Both the position numbers and the translations under genes were made by a program. From NCBI RefSeq assembly GCF_000147875.1, contig NC_014507.1, positions 1,736,001-1,800,000 on the forward strand: a stretch of DNA of 64,000 nt, written 5' to 3'. Origin of the DNA: Methanolacinia petrolearia DSM 11571 (GTDB taxonomy: Archaea; Halobacteriota; Methanomicrobia; Methanomicrobiales; Methanomicrobiaceae). Below are positions 48,478 through 56,803 of this stretch, in pieces. The notes beneath the pieces were generated by a model. It ran no database searches, had not been told where the DNA came from, and saw nothing but the letters and a program-made list of their open reading frames with translations. Each line of letters begins with the position of its first letter. The stretch's first letter is position 1.

Positions 48478-48539
48478 TTAAATAGTAATATTTGATTTCA
48501 TAGATTATATCTATGGTCACGGAGAATATGTGAATTGAG

Positions 48540-49205
48540 ATGTATATCATAATTATCGGCCTTGGCGGAATCGGGAAAAACCTTGTCGCAACAGCAGCCG
48601 AGCACGGCGACAGCGTCGTCGTAATCGACAAAGACGAGGAGAGATGCAACGAAATTCTCGAGCATTACGATGTCCTGGCAATTACAGGTAATTCAACGAA
48701 CAGGGCGATCCTGGAAGATGCAGGAATCGACCGTGCCGATGCGGTCGTAACCACTACGAGCGACGATGCCGTCAATCTCATGACATGCTGGCTGGCCAAG
48801 AGATTCAATGTAAAGAGCCTGATCTCCATCGTAAACGAGATCGAGCACTCCGAATTATTCAAGGAAGTCGGCGTGATTATCAGCGAGAATCCGGACGAAC
48901 TTGTCGCAAAAAGGCTCTACTACTGGTCAGAAAACCCTGACATGCAGCAGCTTGCGTCAATACCCGGCGGAACGATATTTGAGATTACGGTCGAAAAGAA
49001 TGCACCGTTCGTAGATCACGAGATTAGAGAATTAGAGGTCAAGGATTTTGTCTTTATTGCAATCAAGAGAGACGGGAAAGGCCTGATAATTCCTAGCGGC
49101 ACGATCACCATTCAGCCGGACGACACGATTATCGTGTTCACCAAGAAAGACTCCGAAGAGAAGTGCATGAAGATCCTTAACAAGCAGCTGAAAGGAACGA
49201 AATAA
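48540..49205 (+). CDS. TrkA-type potassium channel regulator (RCK domain)
   Basis: A 221-residue protein with an N-terminal Rossmann RCK_N domain (IIIIGLGGIGKNLVATAAEHG, then VIDKDEERC and GNSTNRAILEDAGI) and a TrkA-C domain (residues about 135-215, with LEVKDFVFIAIKRDGKGLIIPSG). It binds NAD(H) or ATP and gates a TrkH-type potassium transporter that is not in the window. It is divergent from rnhB. Confidence 0.93.
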   Translation: MYIIIIGLGGIGKNLVATAAEHGDSVVVIDKDEERCNEILEHYDVLAITGNSTNRAILEDAGIDRADAVVTTTSDDAVNLMTCWLAKRFNVKSLISIVNEIEHSELFKEVGVIISENPDELVAKRLYYWSENPDMQQLASIPGGTIFEITVEKNAPFVDHEIRELEVKDFVFIAIKRDGKGLIIPSGTITIQPDDTIIVFTKKDSEEKCMKILNKQLKGTK

Positions 49206-49256
49206 TACGGTTTTTTAATTAATAACAGAATAAAAAAATATTTTTCAGGATTTTAT

Positions 49257-50456
49257 TTATTCAAAATATTTCTTAAGCCCTTTAAGATCCTTAAGCACCT
49301 TGGGATTGAGCCTCATCAGCTCCTTGATCAGGGTAAGAGTAGAGAACTCCTTCATCGCGAGATTGTTGACCGAATTCAGGATTGCATTTAACTGGTTGTC
49401 GTCAAGTTTTACAAAGATCTCCTTAATCTGGTAGTTGCGCTGGAGAGCCTTTCCAAGCCTTGATTCACGCCAGGTTTCATCATATTTCATAAGAGCATCC
49501 CTGCTCCAGTCATTATTCGCAATACACTCTGCCGCAACCTCGGCTGCAAGTTTACCCGAATACATTGCATTGTATATGCCGCCGCCTGTTATGGGGTCGC
49601 TGAGCCTTGCCGCATCACCGACGACTATAAGCCCGTTTGCAACAGTGCACTCAAGGGGTTCGCATACCGAGACACCGCCGATTATCAACTCGATGACCTT
49701 TCCTTCGGGGAAGTTCTCCTTAACGTACTTATCGAGGTAATCCTTCGCCCTTTTTCCGTCTTTGGACTGGGTTCCCGAGATGCCTATGCCGACATTCGCG
49801 GATCTCTCGCCCTTCGGAAATATCCAGATGTAGCCTTCGGGAGCCACATCTCTTCCGACATAGAAGACCGTTACACCGGGCTCGATATCGATATTGGTCA
49901 TGAGATACTGTGCACAGGTTTCAAGTTCCCTGAGCGGAACAGTCGTATCGATCCCGCAGTACCTTGAGAACTTCGATTCGACACCGTCAGCCGCAATTAC
50001 GACCTTCGCACGGACCTCGTATCTTTCTCCCCCGTATTCGATGACAGCGCCCTTTACATAGCCGTCCTCGACAATCGCATCCACAGCACGGGCCCGCACA
50101 TAACATTCGGCACCCGCATCTACAGCCTGCCAGACAAGATCGCGATCGAAAAATTTACGATCCAGAACATATCCCACTTCATTGCCTGCCATTGCAGGGT
50201 CCAGGTAGAAAGAAGAGCCATCCGGAGCGATTATCTTGGCCCGTTCGATCTTTGCCGAGATCCACTTGGGGTCTACTTCATCGAAAAATTCCGAGATCAA
50301 ATCCTCCCCGATACCCTCCGCACACCTGACAGGTGCGCCGATTGCCGGTCTTTTTTCGATAATACAGGCGGTAAGTCCGGATTCGACTGCGGTCTTTGCA
50401 GCGAGCGCCCCGCCGGGTCCCCCGCCAATCACCAGGACATCATATTCACTCTTCAT
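49257..50456 (-). CDS. Geranylgeranyl reductase family flavoprotein
   Basis: A 399-residue FAD protein. [20 protein letters not shown] is the dinucleotide-binding motif, [13 protein letters not shown]-like ligand residues (seen as [13 protein letters not shown]) match archaeal GGR, and [18 protein letters not shown] is the second FAD motif. GGR saturates the isoprenoid chains of archaeal membrane lipids. The preceding gene on the same strand is a 2[4Fe-4S] ferredoxin that overlaps it by 11 bases. In Methanosarcina a neighbouring ferredoxin serves as electron donor to this enzyme. Confidence 0.93.
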   Translation of the reverse strand: MKSEYDVLVIGGGPGGALAAKTAVESGLTACIIEKRPAIGAPVRCAEGIGEDLISEFFDEVDPKWISAKIERAKIIAPDGSSFYLDPAMAGNEVGYVLDRKFFDRDLVWQAVDAGAECYVRARAVDAIVEDGYVKGAVIEYGGERYEVRAKVVIAADGVESKFSRYCGIDTTVPLRELETCAQYLMTNIDIEPGVTVFYVGRDVAPEGYIWIFPKGERSANVGIGISGTQSKDGKRAKDYLDKYVKENFPEGKVIELIIGGVSVCEPLECTVANGLIVVGDAARLSDPITGGGIYNAMYSGKLAAEVAAECIANNDWSRDALMKYDETWRESRLGKALQRNYQIKEIFVKLDDNQLNAILNSVNNLAMKEFSTLTLIKELMRLNPKVLKDLKGLKKYFE

Positions 50457-50625
50457 CCGAAACCCCCAGTGCACCGAGAGGGCAGACCCTTACGCAGATC
50501 CTGCAGTTTTTACACTTTTCCGCATCGATTTCAAGATATGCATCAACAAGTTCCAGCGCAGCCTCAGGACAGACTGAAACACAGGCTCCGCAGTATCCGC
50601 AAATCTCCCTACGAATTACGATCAT
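50446..50625 (-). CDS. 2[4Fe-4S] ferredoxin, probable donor to geranylgeranyl reductase
   Basis: A 59-residue ferredoxin with two complete clusters: [12 protein letters not shown] and [12 protein letters not shown]. The ATG at 50625 gives the typical short N-terminus; an ATG at 50640 would add five residues. It overlaps the geranylgeranyl reductase start by 11 bases, which fits coupled translation and direct electron transfer. Confidence 0.92.
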   Translation of the reverse strand: MIVIRREICGYCGACVSVCPEAALELVDAYLEIDAEKCKNCRICVRVCPLGALGVSDEE

Positions 50626-50760
50626 TCTTATATTATACATCAGATAATGCCTTTAACCTTTACCAATTGTTAGAATTGCAAAAAGCAATTATACCACGTC
50701 ACCGAAATCTTCACACGAAAGCCAACAATTTAACTCATTCAGGCCGATATTATATTATCA

Positions 50761-51285
50761 ATGGGACTCAAAGGCGGACCGACCCAGGACGAAATAATGG
50801 CAGTTTCTCTTTTTAAGCTCAACATTGAAGAGGGGGACGTTATGGCCGATATCGGATGCGGCACTGCGAAGATATCTATTGAAGCATCAAAAAAGTGCAG
50901 CAACGTATATGCAATAGACAGGAGAGCCGAAGCTGTAGATTACGCAAAATCTGAGATCGAAAAGGCAGGAAGGGAAAATATCATCCTGATCCACGGGGAG
51001 GCGTCCACCGCCCTGGAAGACATAGGAGCTCTCGACTGTGCCTTTGTCGGGGGGTCCGGAAATATCGAGATTATTCTTGAAAAACTTAAATCTGTTGTAT
51101 CCGGAAGAATTGTAGTAAACGCAGTCCTCCTCGATACAGTTTCAAGGACCGTAAATAAGATGAAAGAGCTTGAAATTTTCAGGGAAGTCGTACATGTTCA
51201 GGTGTCAAGGTCATACGAACTTGTGGGCGATATCATGTTCAAACCGATCAATCCTGTATACATCATCGTCGGAGAGGTAGAGTAG
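50761..51285 (+). CDS. cbiT: Cobalt-precorrin-6B C15-methyltransferase (decarboxylating)
   Basis: A 174-residue class I SAM methyltransferase. GDVMADIGCGTAKISIEASK is motif I, followed by YAIDRRAEAVDYAKSEI. It methylates C15 and removes the C12 acetate carboxyl group in the anaerobic corrin pathway. It is the first gene of an eight-gene operon, fused to no partner, with cbiE at the far end. A small inverted repeat AATTGC/GCAATT at 50674-50690 precedes it. The next gene starts at the base after the stop. Confidence 0.93.
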   Translation: MGLKGGPTQDEIMAVSLFKLNIEEGDVMADIGCGTAKISIEASKKCSNVYAIDRRAEAVDYAKSEIEKAGRENIILIHGEASTALEDIGALDCAFVGGSGNIEIILEKLKSVVSGRIVVNAVLLDTVSRTVNKMKELEIFREVVHVQVSRSYELVGDIMFKPINPVYIIVGEVE

Positions 51286-51894
51286 ATGCTCGTTGCGGTG
51301 GGTATCGGCCCCGGAGATCCCGAACTTCTTACTGTAAAGGCCGTACGGCTGATCCAGGAAGCGGATCAGGTCTTTGTTCCCGGAAAGGTCGCAAAGGAGA
51401 TAATATCACCTTACAGGAAGGACCCGGTGGTGCTCTCGTTCCCAATGACCGACGACCAGGAATATATCAAAAGATGCATCGAGGAGAATGCGGATAAGAT
51501 CGCTCCCGTGGCAAAGAACGGCCTTGCGGTATTCTGCATACTCGGGGACCCGAATTTCTACGGAACCTTCGGAAGACTATGCAGTGTCCTTGACGAAAAG
51601 TACCCGGAGATCGAATACGAAACGGTCCCGGGCGTCAGTTCGATTACGGCACTGGCCTCTGCCGCCGGGATCTATATAAACGGAGGAATCGAGATCTCGG
51701 ACGGTTCGGAGACGGACTGCAGGATCCTGCTTAAGGTGAGAAAGCCCCGGCAGAAGGCCGAAGAACTGAAAAAGGAAGGTTACAGCAATTTCATCCTTGC
51801 CGAGAGGATGTACATGAGCGGCCAGAGGATCTACAGGAACGATAGCCTTCCGGAAGAAAGCGCCTATTTCAGCGTACTTTTTGCCGGGAAGTAA
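51286..51894 (+). CDS. cbiL: Cobalt-factor II C20-methyltransferase
   Basis: A 202-residue class III (tetrapyrrole) methyltransferase. GIGPGDPELLTVKAVRLIQEADQVFVPG is the typical N-terminus, and VFCILGDPNFYGTFGRL and ETVPGVSSITALASAAGI form the SAM and substrate pocket. CbiL is normally about 230 residues; this one is short at the C-terminus but keeps all core motifs. It catalyses the first ring-methylation step of the branch after sirohydrochlorin. Confidence 0.92.
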   Translation: MLVAVGIGPGDPELLTVKAVRLIQEADQVFVPGKVAKEIISPYRKDPVVLSFPMTDDQEYIKRCIEENADKIAPVAKNGLAVFCILGDPNFYGTFGRLCSVLDEKYPEIEYETVPGVSSITALASAAGIYINGGIEISDGSETDCRILLKVRKPRQKAEELKKEGYSNFILAERMYMSGQRIYRNDSLPEESAYFSVLFAGK

Positions 51895-51928
51895 ATAAGA
51901 AAAAGCGAAAACACGGAAAGTGAAGAAA

Positions 51929-52645
51929 ATGCCGAAGATCTATATCGTTGGTGCGGGATGCGGAGATCCCGGCCTTATTACAGTTAAAGGGAAAGAACTG
52001 CTGGACAATGCCGATCTCCTGATTTATGCAGGTTCGCTCGTGAATTCGCAGCTTGTCGACGAATGCCCGGCACCGGAGAAATACGACAGCTGGGGCATGA
52101 AGCTTGAGGTCATGACCGAGATCATGATACGGGCCGCAAAAGAGGGAAAGAATGTCGTGAGACTTCATTCCGGGGACCCCGCTCTCTACGGGGCGATAGT
52201 AGAGCAGGTAGAGATACTGAAGAAGGCAGGAATTGAGACCGAAAGGGTACCCGGGGTATCTTCGATGTTCGGTGCAGCAGCCTCGCTCGGCATCCAGTAT
52301 ACACTCAAAGGAGTCTCCGAATCGGTGATCATTACGCGGCCTGCAGGGAAAACACTCGATACGGACCAGATTGCGGAGATGTCGAGACTCGGTCAGACGA
52401 TGGTGATCTTCCTCGGTACGGAGCATATGGAAGAGATATTCGAAAAGGTTGAATGCCCTCCCGATACTCCTGCCGCAGTCGTCTATCATACAACATGGCC
52501 TGACGAAAAGATCGTAAGAGGGACCGTCTCCGATATTGCACAAAAGGCACGGGAAGCCGGAATAGAGAAGACGGCCCTCATTATAATCGGCGAGGTTGTG
52601 AATGCCTCGGGACCTGAATACGTAAATTCGCACCTGTACGGATGA
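51929..52645 (+). CDS. cbiF: Cobalt-precorrin-4 C11-methyltransferase
   Basis: A 238-residue class III methyltransferase with [32 protein letters not shown] (N-terminal motif, in parts), [18 protein letters not shown] and [16 protein letters not shown]. The ATG at 51929 has GGAAAGTGA upstream. An in-frame GTG at 51920 overlaps that sequence and is less likely. The stop overlaps cbiG by four bases. Confidence 0.93.
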   Translation: MPKIYIVGAGCGDPGLITVKGKELLDNADLLIYAGSLVNSQLVDECPAPEKYDSWGMKLEVMTEIMIRAAKEGKNVVRLHSGDPALYGAIVEQVEILKKAGIETERVPGVSSMFGAAASLGIQYTLKGVSESVIITRPAGKTLDTDQIAEMSRLGQTMVIFLGTEHMEEIFEKVECPPDTPAAVVYHTTWPDEKIVRGTVSDIAQKAREAGIEKTALIIIGEVVNASGPEYVNSHLYG

Positions 52646-53517
52646 AGGATACTGTCGTAATCTCCCTGAATAAGTTTGCTCCGGGGGCAAAGGAGCTGGC
52701 AGAGAAGCTGAATGCAGACTTCGAGCTTTATTCAAAGGAAACTTTCGGCGATATTTTCAGCAGGTACAAAAGAATAGCTGCAGTAATGTCCGCAGGAATA
52801 GCAGTCAGGGCCGCAGCCCCGTACCTTGAGGACAAGTGGACCGATCCCAGCATTGTCGTAGTCAGCCCGGACCTGAGATACGCAATTCCGGTAATCGGCG
52901 GGCATCACGGCGGAAACGAGCTGGCAAGGGAGCTCGGGAAATTCGGCATCCATCCGGTGATTACTACCGCGACGGAGACCCGTGGTCTCCCTTCTGTCGA
53001 AGGAATCGCGGAAGAGAGAGGTCTTGAGATAATCAACAAGGACTCTACACGGGCGGTCAACTCATCCATCCTTGACGGAGAGACGACAATTCAGATCATC
53101 GATCCGCCCGCCATCGCAATCGTTCCCCCGGGTGTATCTGTCCTGCTTGAAAATGGGGAATATATAGTAGGTGTCGGGTGTCGAAAGGGGATTTCGAAGG
53201 AAGAGGTCCTCGGTGCGATCAACTCCGCATTATCGGATGCAGGAATCGGAAGAAATGAGGTTCTTGCGTATGCAACAACATGCCTCAAGAAGAACGAAAG
53301 GGGCCTTATAGATGCGATCGGGGAGATTAACGGAAACCTGATCTTCCTGGACGATGAAACACTGAAAGAACAGAATCCCGAATCGCCGTCAAGAGCACAG
53401 GACAAACTCGGCCTTCCCGGGGTTGCTGAACCGGCGGCTCTTGCATTGTCAAAGAGAAAGGAGATCATAATGAACAAACGAAAATACGGAGGAGTGACAG
53501 TTGCAGTCATCAGGTAA
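52642..53517 (+). CDS. cbiG: Cobalt-precorrin-5A hydrolase
   Basis: A 291-residue CbiG that opens the ring lactone and releases the two-carbon fragment. The N-terminal domain contains AVMSAGIAVRAAAPYLEDKWTDPSIVVVSPDLRYAIPVIGGHHGGNELA, noted by its parts PVIGGHHGGN and AVRAAAPYL. The C-terminal domain has GVGCRKGISKEEVLGAI. The coding end overlaps the next gene by 17 bases. Both domains are complete, without fusion to CbiH. Confidence 0.93.
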   Translation: MKDTVVISLNKFAPGAKELAEKLNADFELYSKETFGDIFSRYKRIAAVMSAGIAVRAAAPYLEDKWTDPSIVVVSPDLRYAIPVIGGHHGGNELARELGKFGIHPVITTATETRGLPSVEGIAEERGLEIINKDSTRAVNSSILDGETTIQIIDPPAIAIVPPGVSVLLENGEYIVGVGCRKGISKEEVLGAINSALSDAGIGRNEVLAYATTCLKKNERGLIDAIGEINGNLIFLDDETLKEQNPESPSRAQDKLGLPGVAEPAALALSKRKEIIMNKRKYGGVTVAVIR

Positions 53518-54283
53518 CGATAACAAAGGGAAATTATTCATTGTCGGAACAGGACCAGGTAAAGACACACAGCTTACCGGAAGGGCGATAGAGGCGATCC
53601 GAGAATCGGATATAATTATCGGGAACGACTTTTACCTCGATCATATACCCGAATGCCTGGAAGGCAAGGAAGTTATTCGAAGCTCGATGGGCAAAGAAGT
53701 CGACAGGGCAAAGAGATGCGTTGAGCTTGCAGAAACAAGGAAAGTCTGTATGGTCAGCGGGGGCGATCCCGGAATCTACGGTATGGCAAGCATCGTCCTT
53801 GAGGTAATCGCTCACGAAAATTCTTGCATAGATTATGAAGTCGTACCCGGTGTTACTGCCGCGACTGCAGCAGCTTCTCTTGCCGGATCCCCACTCTCGG
53901 GCGACTATGTCACGATATCACTCTCGGATCTCTTAACTCCGCTGGAGATTATCGAAAAGAGACTTGACCTCGCATTTCAGATAGGGATTCCGGTTGCGCT
54001 CTACAATCCGAAAAGCAGGGGCAGACCCGCAAATCTTTCACTCGCCTTATCGATCGCCCTGAAATATAAAAAAGAAGAGACGCCCGTTGCCGTTGTCAAA
54101 AATGCATACAGGGAGAACGAGGATAAAAGATTTTTCACGCTGAAATCGCTCTTCGACGACGACAGCTTTGTGGACATGAGTTCTATAGTGATCATCGGCG
54201 GTGAAGAAACCCGTATACAGGATGTATGCGGAAAAGAGATTATGATTACTCCGAGGGGTTATGACAGGAAATACGTATATTGA
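53501..54283 (+). CDS. cbiH: Cobalt-factor III / precorrin-3B C17-methyltransferase
   Basis: A 260-residue class III methyltransferase that contracts the ring. GTGPGKDTQLTGRAIEAIRES, VSGGDPGIYGMAS and VPGVTAATAAASLAGSPLSGDYVTISLSD are diagnostic. The start is a TTG at 53501, three bases after the strong ribosome-binding stretch GGAGGAGTGA (53488-53497), inside the end of cbiG. The gene overlaps the following cbiC by 23 bases. Confidence 0.92.
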   Translation: MQSSGNDNKGKLFIVGTGPGKDTQLTGRAIEAIRESDIIIGNDFYLDHIPECLEGKEVIRSSMGKEVDRAKRCVELAETRKVCMVSGGDPGIYGMASIVLEVIAHENSCIDYEVVPGVTAATAAASLAGSPLSGDYVTISLSDLLTPLEIIEKRLDLAFQIGIPVALYNPKSRGRPANLSLALSIALKYKKEETPVAVVKNAYRENEDKRFFTLKSLFDDDSFVDMSSIVIIGGEETRIQDVCGKEIMITPRGYDRKYVY

Positions 54284-54896
54284 TCCAGGAGCGGACACAA
54301 AAGAAGGCTACCAGATCTCGTCGACGAGCAGGGGCCTTGCAAGGATGGTAGTTGGAGACGAAACGCCTGAGGACAGGATACGCCAGAGATGCGCAATCTC
54401 GGTGGGTGACTTCATCATGGCCGATCTCATGGCCTTTAAGAATAATCCGATCGATGCCGGCCTTAAGGCTCTCGAATCCGGGGCACCGATCATCACCGAC
54501 ATCAGGATGGTCCAGACGGGAATCAGAAAAAAGGAGCATAACTCGGAAGTCCTGTGCGTACTGGACTATGAGGCCGAGGTTTCCAAAAACAAAGAGATAA
54601 CCAGGAGTTCTGCGGGCTTTATCGCGTTGAAAGACAAAATAGGGGGCTCGATTATCGTAATAGGCAACGCACCGTCGGCCCTGCTTATGGTCTGCGACTT
54701 TATCGACAAGGGTATAAAGCCGGCACTTGTCATCGGAACCCCGGTGGGATTCGTGAATGCAAAGGAATCCAAGGAAATTCTCCGTACAAAAGACGTCCCG
54801 TCCATCTCGAACAGGGGAACACGTGGAGGAACTCCTCCTGCTGTCGCCTCGATGAACGAGATAATCACGATGTTTATTGAAAAACAGCAGATCTGA
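54261..54896 (+). CDS. cbiC: Cobalt-precorrin-8 methylmutase
   Basis: A 211-residue CbiC that shifts the C11 methyl group to C12. SSTSRGLARMVVGDETPEDRIRQRCAISVGDF carries the conserved start, ITDIRMVQTGI follows, and the C-terminal GTPVGFVNAKESKE is the family hallmark. GAGGGG lies five bases before the ATG. The stop overlaps the cbiD start. Confidence 0.94.
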   Translation: MTGNTYIDPGADTKEGYQISSTSRGLARMVVGDETPEDRIRQRCAISVGDFIMADLMAFKNNPIDAGLKALESGAPIITDIRMVQTGIRKKEHNSEVLCVLDYEAEVSKNKEITRSSAGFIALKDKIGGSIIVIGNAPSALLMVCDFIDKGIKPALVIGTPVGFVNAKESKEILRTKDVPSISNRGTRGGTPPAVASMNEIITMFIEKQQI

Positions 54897-55906
54897 TGAA
54901 GGTAATTGATCCCGTAACCGGTTTTGAGTATCCCGAAGACTGGGTCAGGCTTTGTAAAGATAAAGAGACCCTGGAACTTGTCAGAAGGGGTCTTGCAATA
55001 CTTACCTCGACGGGAGAGATACTTAAAAGAGGATTTACTACGGGAACGACCGCTGCCGCCGCATGCAAAGCGGCAGTTCTGTCCCTCGGGACGCCTGTAT
55101 CGGAAGTCGATATTATGCTGCCGTGCAATCTCCGTTTTGAAGTAAAGGCCGAAGGAAAAGACGGGAAAGGGACTGCACACAAATATTCCGGGGATTACAA
55201 AAACGATATAACATCCGGCCTTCAGTTTTCCGCTAAAGCTGTTGAGACCGGATCAGGAATTCATTTTACCGCCGGAGAAGGGGTCGGCCGTTTCGAGAGG
55301 GAAACGCCGAGATACAAAATAGGCGATCCTGCAATAAGTCCGCCGGCGATGAATATGATCCTTCGATCGATAAAAGAGGCGGCAGAGATCCTAGATCTTA
55401 ATGGAGTTTCCGTCGAACTCAGCATTCCTAAGGGAAGGGAGATCGGCGAACAGACTCTCAACCCGAAGGTCGGGGTGATGGGTGGTATTTCGATTCTCGG
55501 GTCTACCGGACTTGTTGAACCGTGGGACGATCACCTCTCGGAAGACGTGTTCGAAAGAATCAGAAACACAGACACCCCGGTTCTGACGACCGGAAGAACA
55601 GGCCTCAGGTATTCGAGGATGCTCTTCCCTGACAACGAAGTGGTCCTTGTCGGGAAATTCATGGGAAGAGCGATCGAGGCGGCGAACGGCAGGGCAATAC
55701 TCTGCGGACTCCCGGCGCTTATTCTCAAGTTCATCAATCCGGCGATTCTTGACGGGACGGGATACAAGACGGTTGAGGAACTGACGATGTCGGATAAATG
55801 GGAATCGATTCTCAAAGAAAACCTTAATGATTATAAGAAGAAGATGCCTGGTATGAGAGTCGTGATCATCGGACGCAACGGTGAAATTATCGGAGATTCA
55901 GGATGA
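54896..55906 (+). CDS. cbiD: Cobalt-precorrin-5B C1-methyltransferase
   Basis: A 336-residue CbiD. LKRGFTTGTTAAAACKAAVLSL near residue 41 is the signature, together with VGVMGGISILGSTGLVEPWDD near 190. Its fold differs from the other methyltransferases of the pathway. It overlaps cbiC and cbiE by one and four bases. The length is typical. Confidence 0.95.
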   Translation: MKVIDPVTGFEYPEDWVRLCKDKETLELVRRGLAILTSTGEILKRGFTTGTTAAAACKAAVLSLGTPVSEVDIMLPCNLRFEVKAEGKDGKGTAHKYSGDYKNDITSGLQFSAKAVETGSGIHFTAGEGVGRFERETPRYKIGDPAISPPAMNMILRSIKEAAEILDLNGVSVELSIPKGREIGEQTLNPKVGVMGGISILGSTGLVEPWDDHLSEDVFERIRNTDTPVLTTGRTGLRYSRMLFPDNEVVLVGKFMGRAIEAANGRAILCGLPALILKFINPAILDGTGYKTVEELTMSDKWESILKENLNDYKKKMPGMRVVIIGRNGEIIGDSG

Positions 55907-56484
55907 AGATTGTCGGTGTTGGATGCGGACCGGGAATGCTTACGGAAGAAGCCATCAGTGCCATTGAGAGTGCTGATCTTATCTACGGCTCGGAAAGAGC
56001 ATTGGAACTGGCATCCGCACACATAGAAAAAAAATGCGATGCCCGGATTATTTCGGATTACAAGAGTCTCAGGACGTTAACCGATAATGCAGTGATTCTT
56101 TCGACAGGAGATCCTATGCTCGCGGGTCTCGGGTATCTTGACGGCGAGATAGTGTCGGGGATTTCATCTTACCAGTACGCCTGTGCGAAACTGAAGATCG
56201 CGATGACAAAGACGACTATCGTAAACGCCCATGCAAAGGATCACGACAAGGCGTTCGATGAGATCTGCTTCGACGTTTCAAGGGGAAAGATCGTATTTAT
56301 AATCGCAGACCCGGAATTCAGTACTGAAAAACTTGCAGAAAAGCTGGAGGAGGAATCGCCAGATTGCAAAATCGCTGTTTGCGAAAGGCTTGGATACCCT
56401 GACGAGATCATTCAGAAAGGGGATGTCAGGAATCCTCCTTCTCCCCGGAGTGGTTTGTTCGTTCTTTTTGCCGGGGATTTTTAG
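55903..56484 (+). CDS. cbiE: Cobalt-precorrin-7 C5-methyltransferase
   Basis: A 193-residue class III methyltransferase with GVGCGPGMLTEEAISAIESADLIYGSERALEL and VILSTGDPMLAGLGYL. It completes ring methylation with CbiT, with which it is fused in other organisms. It is the last gene of the rightward operon; the repeat-A element and the convergent transporter operon follow. The reductase gene cbiJ is not found here. Confidence 0.92.
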   Translation: MKIVGVGCGPGMLTEEAISAIESADLIYGSERALELASAHIEKKCDARIISDYKSLRTLTDNAVILSTGDPMLAGLGYLDGEIVSGISSYQYACAKLKIAMTKTTIVNAHAKDHDKAFDEICFDVSRGKIVFIIADPEFSTEKLAEKLEEESPDCKIAVCERLGYPDEIIQKGDVRNPPSPRSGLFVLFAGDF

Positions 56485-56524
56485 GCGGGCAGAAGTCTCT
56501 TTTCTTAAATTTTCTGTGAATTAT

Positions 56525-56755
56525 AGGGCATAAGCCCCTTCGGGGCAGCCCGGTGCTCAGTTTGCTGCGCAAACTTTCGCAAATTGCGATAGCCCGGCCT
56601 GGACGCTACCCATCCGGGTAGCCTCGGCCGGGGAGAAAAAAACAAAGGGGTACCGGAGCCGGAGGGATGCTTGCCCATCCCGAAGGCGACCTATCGCCAT
56701 GTGGGGGAGGGTCACAGGGAGGGGGAACCTTCCCCCTCCCTTAATCCGAATATTT
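56525..56755 (-). repeat. Repeat family A, inverted copy between two cobalt operons
   Basis: Stems: GCCCC/GGGGC; AGTTTGC/GCAAACT (56559-56565 with 56569-56575); and CCCGGCC/GGCCGGG (56593-56599 with 56626-56632) around GCTACCC/GGGTAGC. A distal block GGAGGGATGCTTGCCCATCC and GGGGGAACCTTCCCCCTCCC follows. It fills most of the 319-base gap between the convergent cbiE and cbiO genes. Confidence 0.88.
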
Positions 56756-56803
56756 TTTCAGGATAGATCCAACTTCTCTAAATCAAAAAAAAGGTGAAGA
56801 AAT

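Noticed and set aside
50641-50760. Cobalamin riboswitch before the cbi operon
   Set aside because: The gap is 120 bases and has no B12-box-like sequence; such riboswitches are not expected in archaea.
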